Origin: an uncultured Lachnospiraceae bacterium
GTDB lineage: Bacteria > Bacillota > Clostridia > Lachnospirales > Lachnospiraceae
Reading direction: 5' to 3'
Length of the DNA: 32,173 nucleotides
NCBI GenBank assembly: GCA_947367855.1
Contig: CANBFE010000038.1
Location: 1 to 32,173 of the forward strand
The position numbers were made by a program, and so were the translations under genes. The notes beneath the pieces are model-generated. The model saw nothing but the letters and a program-made list of their open reading frames with translations. It was not told the DNA's origin and made no database searches. Of this stretch, positions 1-7,274 are shown one piece after another. Within the stretch, counting starts at the first letter, position 1; each line of letters begins with the position of its first letter.

Positions 1-246
1 GACGTCGATCTGGAACTCCCCATACTGGCTCTTGAGCTTTTTGGGGGAATGGCCGTTGCGCTTGTTGGCGCTGTCCATGTCACCTTTCTGGTTCTTTTCA
101 TAGCCCAGTGTCGCATCTAGCTCTGCCTCCATAAGTTCCTGCAGGATGTCCTTGAATCCATCCCTCAGCAGGGTGTAGACGTCTGCCACACTACTGATGT
201 TGTTGTCTGCAATAATCTGTCGAACCTGTTCCTTTGCTACTGGCAT
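1..246 (-). CDS. IS256-family (mutator-type) transposase, N-terminal 82 residues
   Basis: The first 82 residues of a DDE transposase that cuts and pastes its own element; cut by the window edge. Recognisable family features are the N-terminal block containing ISSVADVYTLLRDGFKDIL, then LMEAELDATLGYEKN, then the NKRNGHSPKKLKSQYGEF stretch that precedes the catalytic domain. The catalytic Asp/Asp/Glu residues are not in the window. The ATG at 246 follows a good ribosome binding site (AAAAGGAG about 8 bases upstream). Family identity is strong; whether the copy is intact cannot be judged. Confidence 0.9.
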   Translation of the reverse strand, partial: MPVAKEQVRQIIADNNISSVADVYTLLRDGFKDILQELMEAELDATLGYEKNQKGDMDSANKRNGHSPKKLKSQYGEFQIDV

Positions 247-339
247 ATAAATACTCCTTTTCGATAAGAATTTCCATATCTTGATTCTTACCAAAAAGGA
301 GACATTTTTTACCTAAGACACAAACTTTTTTACACTACC
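1..339 (-). mobile_element. IS256-family insertion sequence, left end only
   Basis: The window opens inside an insertion sequence. Its transposase starts at 246 and reads off the left edge. Upstream of that start the minus strand has an AT-rich leader with a ribosome binding site, then, at about 339, a terminal sequence beginning GGTAGTGTAAAAAAGTTTG. This is the usual style of IS256-family inverted-repeat ends. The outer boundary at 339 is inferred from that pattern. The other end and any target duplication lie outside the window and cannot be checked. The element sits about 190 bases from the nrdD stop codon. Confidence 0.7.
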
Positions 340-411
340 AATTGAAGTATCTGGAACCGAGAGTGGATTTCTTTAAAAAGCATGACTGCCAACTGACTGA
401 AGTGTAAATTG

Positions 412-543
412 AGCAGGGGGGAGAACACCCCCTGCCGCGAAGTCAAAAGTGCGCTCGGTGCAATTTTGCGGAAAATCAGGCCCCCGTCCTCCTGGGCTTC
501 CCCGACGCCGGGTCCTGCATTTCTTTTTATCCGGAAATGCAGG
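412..543. repeat. Palindromic intergenic element with two hairpins at the nrdD 3' end
   Basis: Two perfect inverted repeats lie downstream of nrdD. The first has arms GCAGGGGG (413-420) and CCCCCTGC (428-435) with a 7-base loop. The second has arms CCTGCATTTC (514-523) and GAAATGCAGG (534-543) with a 10-base loop that contains the nrdD stop codon (527-529). The sequence between them is GC-rich and unlike the AT-rich nrd genes. Neither hairpin is followed by a clear T run on the minus strand, so a plain terminator is unlikely; I read this as part of an interspersed repeat. Bases 340-411 hold nothing I recognise. Confidence 0.6.
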
Positions 544-2296
544 CCTTGCGCCAACGCCGGGGACTCCGGCCCATTTCGCTTTCGGCCCTATTGTGATTTA
601 CTCTGTCCAACAGTTCAAATTTCTTTCCTTTCACGAAACGGTCAACTTCAGCCAGATAACCGGAAACCCTGCGGAGTCTTCTGATATCAGAACCTCCGCA
701 ACAGGGACAATCGCTGGCTATTCTGCCAATATATCCACATCGGTTACAATTGTCCAGCGGAAAATTGATTCCAACATAATTGCAATCATTTTCATACGCA
801 TACTCAATAATTTCTCTCACCGCTTCGACATTACTATCCGGCATTTCCTCAAGTTCAACATAGGTAATAGAACCCCCATTGCATAGATGATGAAACATTC
901 CTTCGAATTTGATTTTTTCCACAAAATCAGTTGCCACATCCACCGGAACATGAAATGAATTCGAGTAATATCCTTTTTCGGCTACAGGCATATCTTTTCC
1001 TGCATGAGCCGCGTCATATACGGCAAAGCTTCCCGAAACTCCCTCTGCCGCGGAAGCGAGAAGCGAAAAATTCATCCCCGTTTCTTTCATAAAGAAATCC
1101 GTCATCTCTCTCATCACATGAACAATGTGAAAAGCCTCGTCTAAATAAACTTCCATATCAGACAGATGATTCCACTTCCTGGCATGAATTACCGACAATG
1201 CATCCCAGAGACCGATAAAGCCAATTGATAAAGTTCCATTTCGAAATGCAAGTTCCGCATCCTGATCTTCGGAATCTTTATATATTCGTCGTTTATATAT
1301 TTCCGAAAAATCAGCCTTGTCCATCAGCGCTTTATAACGGAATATCAGAGATTCTTTTGCGTTATTCATTGCGTCTTTGACTAAGGAAAGGAAATGTTCC
1401 ACATCATTTACGGAATCATACGCCATCTGTACGAGATTAAGCGTTACGCAGGCTATGTTGCCCCGTTTCAAGCCGCTCTTTTCGCCATATAAATTATCAA
1501 CCACTCTGGTACGGCATCCCATGATGCCAATTTTTGTCGGATCTGCATTTCTGTTGCCGGAAGAATCACAATTGAAATAGGTTGGCACCATCTTCCTGGA
1601 GGTTGCCTTCAATGCTTCCAGATAAATATCATGATTCGGCGACATTTCGTCTGCGTTTATTTCTTTATGCAGTTTAAATACAAGATTCGGAAAAACAAAT
1701 GGATTTCCGCTTTCATCCCCCAGACCATGTGCTTTCAGAAGCGCCAATGCCACTTTCCGCCCAGCTTCTGTTGCAGTAATGCCAAAATTAAATGTGACAT
1801 ATGCTTTTTCGCAGCCCTTTCTGCTATATGTATTCAGATCAAAGAATAATTCCCTCAGTTCTTCTGCCAGTTCTTCGACTGTCTCATCATTTACATATAC
1901 AGACATGTCGGCATCAAAATTGAGGAAGCCTATACCGCCCGCCTGAATATTCGTCAATCCAATAATCTCCCGATTCAGTTTCCGAACCGCTTCCCTGAAG
2001 GTATATGGTTTATTGCCTAATAAATCCGAAACATTTATTCCAATACAATTATAACTTGTGTCATAAAATTCCAGATCATGCATATGACATAACCGCTGTT
2101 CATGCGCTTTTCTATGCGCTTCCGGAACAATTTCTCTTAAAATTCTGTTCTTCTCAGAATCTTCTCCTGCTTTGACAATTCTTCCGCATGCATTCATTGT
2201 TGCATTTGCCAGTTCTCTTGCTGTCCTCATCATATCTCCCTTCATATCTTTATTGATTTTCCTACCATTCCCTTTCGGAATGACATACTCACCCAA
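527..2296 (-). CDS. nrdD: Anaerobic (class III) ribonucleoside-triphosphate reductase
   Basis: Glycyl-radical enzyme that reduces ribonucleoside triphosphates to deoxy forms without oxygen, in the cytoplasm, after activation by NrdG. The glycyl loop RRVSGY places the radical glycine at about residue 546. A C-terminal zinc site is visible as C517-x2-C520 and C530-x2-C533. The protein is 589 residues, shorter than the ~700 of the E. coli type, and I see no N-terminal ATP-cone, so dATP inhibition through such a domain is not expected. The start is uncertain: the frame opens with TTG at 2296 overlapping nrdG by 8 bases, but ATG codons at about 2245-2230 are possible. The last ~20 residues, after DRVNHN, are encoded by the palindromic element and look like read-through. 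Confidence 0.93.
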   Translation of the reverse strand: MGEYVIPKGNGRKINKDMKGDMMRTARELANATMNACGRIVKAGEDSEKNRILREIVPEAHRKAHEQRLCHMHDLEFYDTSYNCIGINVSDLLGNKPYTFREAVRKLNREIIGLTNIQAGGIGFLNFDADMSVYVNDETVEELAEELRELFFDLNTYSRKGCEKAYVTFNFGITATEAGRKVALALLKAHGLGDESGNPFVFPNLVFKLHKEINADEMSPNHDIYLEALKATSRKMVPTYFNCDSSGNRNADPTKIGIMGCRTRVVDNLYGEKSGLKRGNIACVTLNLVQMAYDSVNDVEHFLSLVKDAMNNAKESLIFRYKALMDKADFSEIYKRRIYKDSEDQDAELAFRNGTLSIGFIGLWDALSVIHARKWNHLSDMEVYLDEAFHIVHVMREMTDFFMKETGMNFSLLASAAEGVSGSFAVYDAAHAGKDMPVAEKGYYSNSFHVPVDVATDFVEKIKFEGMFHHLCNGGSITYVELEEMPDSNVEAVREIIEYAYENDCNYVGINFPLDNCNRCGYIGRIASDCPCCGGSDIRRLRRVSGYLAEVDRFVKGKKFELLDRVNHNRAESEMGRSPRRWRKACISG

Positions 2297-2780
2297 TCTG
2301 CAGTTTTAACTCTACCCATTCTCCGGAAGTCTCCCGCTTAAACATGCGTTGGTTACTTGATCCCACATAATGTATATTGTCCGATTTCAGATCCGCCGCA
2401 AAACTGCCGCATTTAACATAGTTGACCATTTGAAACACTTCATCCGGTACTTCTTCCTTATTCCATCCGGTATAAATACAGATATCGAAATTTCTCTCTG
2501 CAAGCATTGCAATAAGCTCCTTCAACTCCTGCCACTGTTCCAGAGGTTCTCCGCCCGAAATAGTCAGACGCTTATTGTGGCATTGCTGAATGATGCTGTC
2601 TGCAATCTCAGCCACATCCCATAATTCCCCATTCCCCTTCTTTTGGGCAATTTTATTGTGGCATCCTGCGCAATTCATACTGCATCCCTGTAAAAATAAA
2701 ACGCTTCTCATTCCCGGCCCGTCATCACAGCTGGTTTTTTTCCATCCGGCAATTTCTAATTTTTTCTCCATAAAGATCAT
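2289..2780 (-). CDS. nrdG: Anaerobic ribonucleotide reductase activating protein
   Basis: Radical-SAM enzyme that uses S-adenosylmethionine and a 4Fe-4S cluster to make the glycyl radical on NrdD. The cluster motif C-x3-C-x2-C is at residues 33, 37 and 40 (QGCSMNCAGCHN), and the GGEP SAM-binding motif follows near residue 77. At 163 residues it has the normal family length. Its first ATG (2780) overlaps the stop of the upstream regulator as ATGA, which suggests translational coupling. A second ATG at 2771 (MEKK) sits about 10 bases after a GGGGG-type ribosome binding site and may be the true start. It overlaps nrdD by 8 bases. Confidence 0.93.
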   Translation of the reverse strand: MIFMEKKLEIAGWKKTSCDDGPGMRSVLFLQGCSMNCAGCHNKIAQKKGNGELWDVAEIADSIIQQCHNKRLTISGGEPLEQWQELKELIAMLAERNFDICIYTGWNKEEVPDEVFQMVNYVKCGSFAADLKSDNIHYVGSSNQRMFKRETSGEWVELKLQIG

Positions 2781-3880
2781 TCCCCCTTATCCACCTTGTA
2801 TTTGTTCGTATAAAAATGCGCGCCCCTGTTTTTCCAGCGTTCCGTATACAGCGCCTGTTCCCTGAAGAAAACTTCCTGAATAGATAATCTTTTCCCAAAA
2901 CGCTCTTCACTTAGCTCTTTATAATTATACATGGTATTCAATGTATGTATCATATCAACCACCACTGCCTTTGACTCTGAATCCATATAATTCCACGCAT
3001 ACGCCAAATCATGTCCCAACTGTACATGCCGGTATATCAACCCATCTCTTTGATAGAACAGCGAAAAACCGTCTCTATTTGATGTGGGATCACAGGACTC
3101 TCCCAGAAGAAAATCCGGAGTACAGAGCAATTCTCCTGCAATCTGACTAATATGCCCGTAATTTATTTTTTTATTCATTCCGGACTCGATTCGATATATA
3201 CAATCTTCTCCCAAACCGGTCCTGATGCCTAATTCTTTTCTGGTCAATCCATATAATTCTCTTAACTGTTTTATCGCCCTGCCGGCAGCCGCTATTTGAT
3301 CAACAGTTTTAACCTCCTCACCCTTTACCTTATTTTCCTGCCCTTCTTCCTTTTCCTCTGAAAACTTCTGAAAAATCTGATTCAGTATATATTTTTGATA
3401 TGCTTTATTGACAGATTCCTTTGTTAAGGATTTCGTTTTTACCGGATCTGCCGCCTCATGATAGTACCCAGTGGCCAGCTTATGCGCCTCGATATAGAAA
3501 TGTATCGCATTAACAATACATTCCTCGTACTGAAAATCATAACCTTCCAAAAATCTACAGCGATTGTCAGAGGTAAACTCTTCCGCCTCTTTTTCAAAAA
3601 AAGAAGTAATGAACTCAGCACGCTCCTCAATGATATTTAGTTCCTCCGGAACGGAATCCGTACCTAACAGCTGACTGGGCGACAGGTGTAAATAGCCTGC
3701 CAGTTTATTCAGGTTTTGTGCATTGAGTTTTTTGATTTTACCATCTCTTATATTTCTGATGACAGAAAAGGACAAACCTGTTTTCTTTGCCAATTCATTT
3801 ATGCTGATTTTTCGATCAGCCATTATCTTTTTAACATTCCTGCTCAGATTACTGATCAAATTGCTTTCGTCTCTAATCAT
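2777..3880 (-). CDS. Regulator with two XRE helix-turn-helix domains
   Basis: A 367-residue DNA-binding protein heading the nrdG-nrdD operon. A first XRE (Cro/C1-type) helix-turn-helix lies at about residues 12-70 (ISINELAKKTGLSFSVIRNIRDG). A second lies at about 200-262 (GLTRKELGIRTGLGEDCIYRIESG). They are joined by a charged helical linker, and a helical tail of about 100 residues follows. Two such domains in one chain could bind two operators or one long one. Tight coupling to nrdG suggests it controls this operon, but that is inference; I see no NrdR boxes near the promoter. The start follows AGGAG about 8 bases upstream. The base composition matches nrdDG, not the rest of the window. Confidence 0.8.
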   Translation of the reverse strand: MIRDESNLISNLSRNVKKIMADRKISINELAKKTGLSFSVIRNIRDGKIKKLNAQNLNKLAGYLHLSPSQLLGTDSVPEELNIIEERAEFITSFFEKEAEEFTSDNRCRFLEGYDFQYEECIVNAIHFYIEAHKLATGYYHEAADPVKTKSLTKESVNKAYQKYILNQIFQKFSEEKEEGQENKVKGEEVKTVDQIAAAGRAIKQLRELYGLTRKELGIRTGLGEDCIYRIESGMNKKINYGHISQIAGELLCTPDFLLGESCDPTSNRDGFSLFYQRDGLIYRHVQLGHDLAYAWNYMDSESKAVVVDMIHTLNTMYNYKELSEERFGKRLSIQEVFFREQALYTERWKNRGAHFYTNKYKVDKGE

Positions 3881-3931
3881 ATTCCTTCTCCTCTCTTTCG
3901 GTTCTGATCATTCATCCCCCTGACTGTTTCG

Positions 3932-3960
3932 ATTATAATCTCCCCAAATAAAATAGTCAA
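3932..3960 (-). promoter_or_regulatory. Sigma-A promoter of the regulator-nrdG-nrdD operon
   Basis: On the minus strand TTGACT (3960-3955) and TATAAT (3937-3932) are separated by 17 bases, close to perfect consensus, and lie about 50 bases upstream of the ATG at 3880. The 180 bases further upstream (3961-4138) are AT-rich and hold no gene or repeat that I recognise. Confidence 0.8.
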
Positions 3961-4138
3961 ATACCCCTGCTTGGTTTCGCGTCTGTTTTTCCTGATCATT
4001 CACGTCCCTACATTAGCCACAATCCCTTTATTTATCATGATTATCCTCATATATTCATTTGCCATTTATTAAACTAAAAATATTTCAAGCACCCCCATGC
4101 TTAATTTACCGCGTGTATTTCGCAGGCCTGCCACCCCC

Positions 4139-4169
4139 AAAAAATACAGCCACCTGTTGATCAGGTGGC
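4139..4169 (-). terminator. Intrinsic terminator of the XRE-ABC operon
   Basis: Perfect 8-bp stem (4149-4156 with 4162-4169) and a 5-base loop, followed on the minus strand by TGTATTTTTT. It lies about 110 bases beyond the ABC exporter stop and before the nrd promoter, so it separates the two minus-strand operons. Confidence 0.8.
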
Positions 4170-4275
4170 CTAAGTTATTCCCTATATTTTGTTCTTAATT
4201 CATCCGGCTGTAACGGCCTGACGGAGTTCTTTCCCGGCTGCTTTGCCATGGCTGACCTGTAAGTCTGAACTTCCT

Positions 4276-5907
4276 TTACTCCACAGAAATCGTTTCATCC
4301 GCAAACCGATTAAACTCCAGACGGTGAGCAACGCTGAGTACGGTGGCGCACCTGGACTTCTGCTCCTCCCGAAGCACCTTCGCCATGATATCCTGGGTGG
4401 CCGCATCCATCTGACTGGTGGCCTCGTCCAGGAGAATCACCTTCCTACCGTCCAAAAGACACCTGGCAATGGCAATCCGCTGTCTTTCTCCGCCCGACAG
4501 AGCCATGCCCTGTTCTCCGATTTCCCTGTCCAGTCCCCCCTGGATCCGGGTCAGAATGCCGGTTCTTTCCGCGGCGTTCAACAGCTGTTCTTCCGTAGCA
4601 TCCGGTTTTACCAACAGGAGATTGTCCCGTATCGTCCCCTGGCGCAGCACAGGCTCCTGAGGAACATAGGAGATGGCCTGACGCAGCTCATAGAGATTGA
4701 TTTCCTTCACAGATTGCCCGTCCACCAAAATGCGTCCCTTATCCGTCTCATAAAACCGCAGCAGCAGCTCCAGAATGGTACTTTTTCCAATGCCGCTGGG
4801 ACCCGTGATCCCCACCCAGTCCCCTTTCTTTATCCTGAGGCTTTTATGGCGCAGAATTTCTTTTTCAGTGTTTGGATATCTAAAAAACACATTATCAAAT
4901 ACAATTTCCCGTTCAAACTTCCACCTGCCGGTTCCGGCGTTGTCCCGTTCGTCCTCCAATTCCAGATAACCCTGTATGGCGGACACCTCGCCCCTGGCTT
5001 TTTTATACTCATTGTATGTAGAAATCAAACCGGTAAAAATATCGTGTATTCTGGAGGCATAGCTCACTGCCGCCGTCATGTAGCCGATAGAAATCACCTG
5101 AAGAGCTGCCAGAAGCGCTGCCATGATAAAAGTAGCCCCATGGAAAAATCCCGGCATCAGGGTATGGGATATGCCGCCCACAAAATTGTCGAAAAAAGCT
5201 ACTTTTCCCCAGATTTTCAGCACGCCGTTCTGGATTTCCTCCACTTTCCGGTCCTCCTGTTCCTCCGCCGCCTGGGCCTTCACCAACCGTATGGAGCGGA
5301 ACGCCTCCTGCATCTGCTTCTGGTATCCGGCATTGAACTCCACTACTTTGGCAATCAGCCCCTGAAGCCTGTTTCCCACCAGCCTCATCAGCACCAGGCT
5401 CACCGGAATGTACAGCACCTGAAACAGAGCAATGAGAACATGAATCCGGCACAACAGAAGAAAAACCAGAACTCCGCTGACTGCATTGGACAAAAGCTTG
5501 GGCAGATCAATGGTCCAAACCGCAATGTATGACACTATGTCGGCGGAAGCTTTCTTTGCCAGCTCCGCAGAGTGATTTTCGTCAAAAAATGCCATGGGCT
5601 GATGAATCAGCTTGTCAAAGCACTCCAGATTCACCCGGGCGATCAGCCTACGGCTCTCAAGCATCAGGTAATATTGATACCAGTTGTAGCCGAAAGTCAC
5701 CATTACGGGAATACCGCAGAAAGCAAGGACGGCAAGAATCACCTTCCCTGTTTCTCCTGCCGGAATGTAGGTGTCAATCACTGACGGCATCATCATCACC
5801 GGAATCAAAGATACTGCCTGCAGCAGCATGGACAGAAAAAAGGACATGGCGGCGATTCCGTACACCTTTCTCCTAAACAAACTTTTTCTCTCTGTAATCT
5901 TCATCAT
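4276..5907 (-). CDS. ABC exporter half (membrane plus ATPase domain)
   Basis: Half-transporter of the exporter class: an N-terminal membrane domain with about six hydrophobic segments (first ~300 residues) fused to an ATPase. In the 543-residue form Walker A is GPSGIGKST (369-377), the Q-loop is YVPQEP, the signature LSGGERQR (from ~470), Walker B VILLDEAT (~490-497) and the switch histidine is in VAHR (~528). It presumably works as a homodimer; the substrate is unknown. The ATG at 5907 is preferred because GGGAGGGAG precedes it; the frame stays open to an ATG at 5937 that has no ribosome binding site. The end is abrupt, without the usual tail after the H-loop; about 25 open codons continue in another frame to ~4200. 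It follows the XRE gene by 54 bases. Confidence 0.88.
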   Translation of the reverse strand: MMKITERKSLFRRKVYGIAAMSFFLSMLLQAVSLIPVMMMPSVIDTYIPAGETGKVILAVLAFCGIPVMVTFGYNWYQYYLMLESRRLIARVNLECFDKLIHQPMAFFDENHSAELAKKASADIVSYIAVWTIDLPKLLSNAVSGVLVFLLLCRIHVLIALFQVLYIPVSLVLMRLVGNRLQGLIAKVVEFNAGYQKQMQEAFRSIRLVKAQAAEEQEDRKVEEIQNGVLKIWGKVAFFDNFVGGISHTLMPGFFHGATFIMAALLAALQVISIGYMTAAVSYASRIHDIFTGLISTYNEYKKARGEVSAIQGYLELEDERDNAGTGRWKFEREIVFDNVFFRYPNTEKEILRHKSLRIKKGDWVGITGPSGIGKSTILELLLRFYETDKGRILVDGQSVKEINLYELRQAISYVPQEPVLRQGTIRDNLLLVKPDATEEQLLNAAERTGILTRIQGGLDREIGEQGMALSGGERQRIAIARCLLDGRKVILLDEATSQMDAATQDIMAKVLREEQKSRCATVLSVAHRLEFNRFADETISVE

Positions 5908-5961
5908 GACAGTTCTCCCTCCCAATCCGAAAAACATGTTGCTGAGCAGGCGGCAGATCTG

Positions 5962-6933
5962 TTATGGAAAATCCAGGAAATCATAATTCAGGATTTCCTT
6001 TGCCGCCGGTTCCGTCTCACTATAATCCCGAAACCGTCTTTCTGCCTCCTCCCGGATTCCGCAAAGCCGATCCACCACAGCCAGATGGCCCTTTGTTTCC
6101 TGAAACTTTCTTGCCATACCGGCCGCAAAGCCGCTGAGGAAATAATCGGCCTCACCGCAGAAAGCCGTTCTCCCCAGGCTCTCCAGGGCAGCGCAGACTG
6201 CAAGGGCAGCCTCCCCCTTTTTTTCCGGGGAAAGCCCCCGGCAGAACCATAGTTCACTGCACTTTTTATTCACAGCCAATGCCCCCAGTTCCAACAGATT
6301 AAACCGAAGCTGCCTTGCATACTCGGGCGCGTCTTTGGCAAAAAGCTGTTCCGTCTTCTGCCCGCAGGTCTGATACCAGTCGGGAATTTCTTCCCGGTAC
6401 AGGGCTAAGGCCTCCTCCGTCCGCCCCTGTGCATGCAGTATCTTGCCCTGCATGTTGACGGCATCCATCCGCAGAAAGGTATTGCTGCAGCCCTCCAGAG
6501 TCCTGCGGCAGATGAACAGCAGCTCCTCCTGATTGTTCCGAAGCGCTTCCGGATCATTGTCCGTATAATCTCCAACCTTGTCCCACATATAATAATTCAT
6601 CACCCTGTAGTCATTGGGATATTCCCGGTAGGCTTTCTCGGACAGCCGGGTATATTCCTCCTTCTTCCCGTCCCGGAACAGCCTGCCGTGCTCCTCCATG
6701 AAATGCTTGATTTCCTCTTCAATCCGGGCAGCGTCATAGCCCATAAGTTCATCAATGGACACTGAAAAATAATGGGCCAACATGGGCAGCAGCGAGATAT
6801 CCGGCAGCGTTTCTCCCCGCTCCCACTTGCTCACGGCAGCGCAGGACACCCCCATGGCCACCGACAGCTGCTCCTGGGTAATCTGTCTGCACAGGCGCAG
6901 TCTCCTGATATTTTCACCGATATAGATATTCAC
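5962..6933 (-). CDS. XRE-family regulator with helical sensor domain
   Basis: A 323-residue regulator. The N-terminal XRE helix-turn-helix (about residues 5-60) includes QITQEQLSVAMGVSCAAVSKWERGETLPD. The rest is alpha-helical with features of short tetratricopeptide-like repeats (for example LHAQGRTEEALALYREEIPDWY), as in many Firmicutes XRE regulators that respond to protein or peptide partners. It is the first gene of a two-gene operon with an ABC exporter, so it likely controls that exporter; this is inference from position. A ribosome binding site (AAGGAAGGAG) precedes the start. The gene at 24996-26042 has the same design. Confidence 0.82.
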   Translation of the reverse strand: MNIYIGENIRRLRLCRQITQEQLSVAMGVSCAAVSKWERGETLPDISLLPMLAHYFSVSIDELMGYDAARIEEEIKHFMEEHGRLFRDGKKEEYTRLSEKAYREYPNDYRVMNYYMWDKVGDYTDNDPEALRNNQEELLFICRRTLEGCSNTFLRMDAVNMQGKILHAQGRTEEALALYREEIPDWYQTCGQKTEQLFAKDAPEYARQLRFNLLELGALAVNKKCSELWFCRGLSPEKKGEAALAVCAALESLGRTAFCGEADYFLSGFAAGMARKFQETKGHLAVVDRLCGIREEAERRFRDYSETEPAAKEILNYDFLDFP

Positions 6934-7037
6934 GGCCTCTCCTTCCTTTATTTGTCTTCAGACACCCCTATGTCGGGGGCTCAAAGTCATGTATTGACAT
7001 GCGGACATGCCATACATAATGTCTTGACCCTGATATC

Positions 7038-7066
7038 ATTATATTGTTGGTTTCTGATTATGTACA
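7038..7066 (-). promoter_or_regulatory. Probable promoter of the XRE-ABC operon, with downstream direct repeat
   Basis: On the minus strand TGTACA (7066-7061) and TATAAT (7043-7038) are spaced 17 bases apart, about 105 bases upstream of the XRE start. Between the promoter and the gene the minus strand carries two copies of GCATGTC separated by one base (7010-7004 and 7002-6996), flanked by TGTAT/ATACA (6990-6994, 7012-7016). This could be an operator for the regulator encoded next, but no binding data can be inferred. Confidence 0.5.
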
Positions 7067-7190
7067 GATAATGTCAGGAAAATCAGAATTAACTTACAGT
7101 TAAAAAAAGATCGTTTTGATTAAGAATAAGCAGAACAGAGGGCGGCAGCTCCGTATTTCCCTGTCAGGCCGGATGGCAGCCGGGGATCCT

Positions 7191-7269
7191 GGAAACTGAC
7201 CGGCTTCCGGCCGATCTCTTCCAGTTTCCGTCCCACCCGAGCATGTATGAAAGCTGCTTTCCGGCAGCT
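7191..7269 (-). terminator. Hairpins after the hybrid kinase, possible weak terminator
   Basis: Just after the kinase stop (7275) a 6-bp stem AGCTGC (7252-7257) / GCAGCT (7264-7269) is followed on the minus strand by only a short T stretch. A second, longer inverted repeat GGAAACTG (7191-7198) / CAGTTTCC (7222-7229) lies beyond. Neither is a textbook terminator. Bases 7070-7190 hold nothing else I recognise. Confidence 0.35.
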
Positions 7270-7274
7270 GTGCC

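Noticed and set aside
330..554. Small minus-strand frame of 74 codons beyond nrdD
   Set aside because: It crosses the IS end and the palindromic repeat, has no ribosome binding site, and is best explained as an open frame through repeat DNA.
6994..7022. Plus-strand promoter TTGACA-17-TAATGT
   Set aside because: No plus-strand gene follows and the -10 is weak; it overlaps the leader of the XRE-ABC operon, where the direct repeat explains the pattern better.
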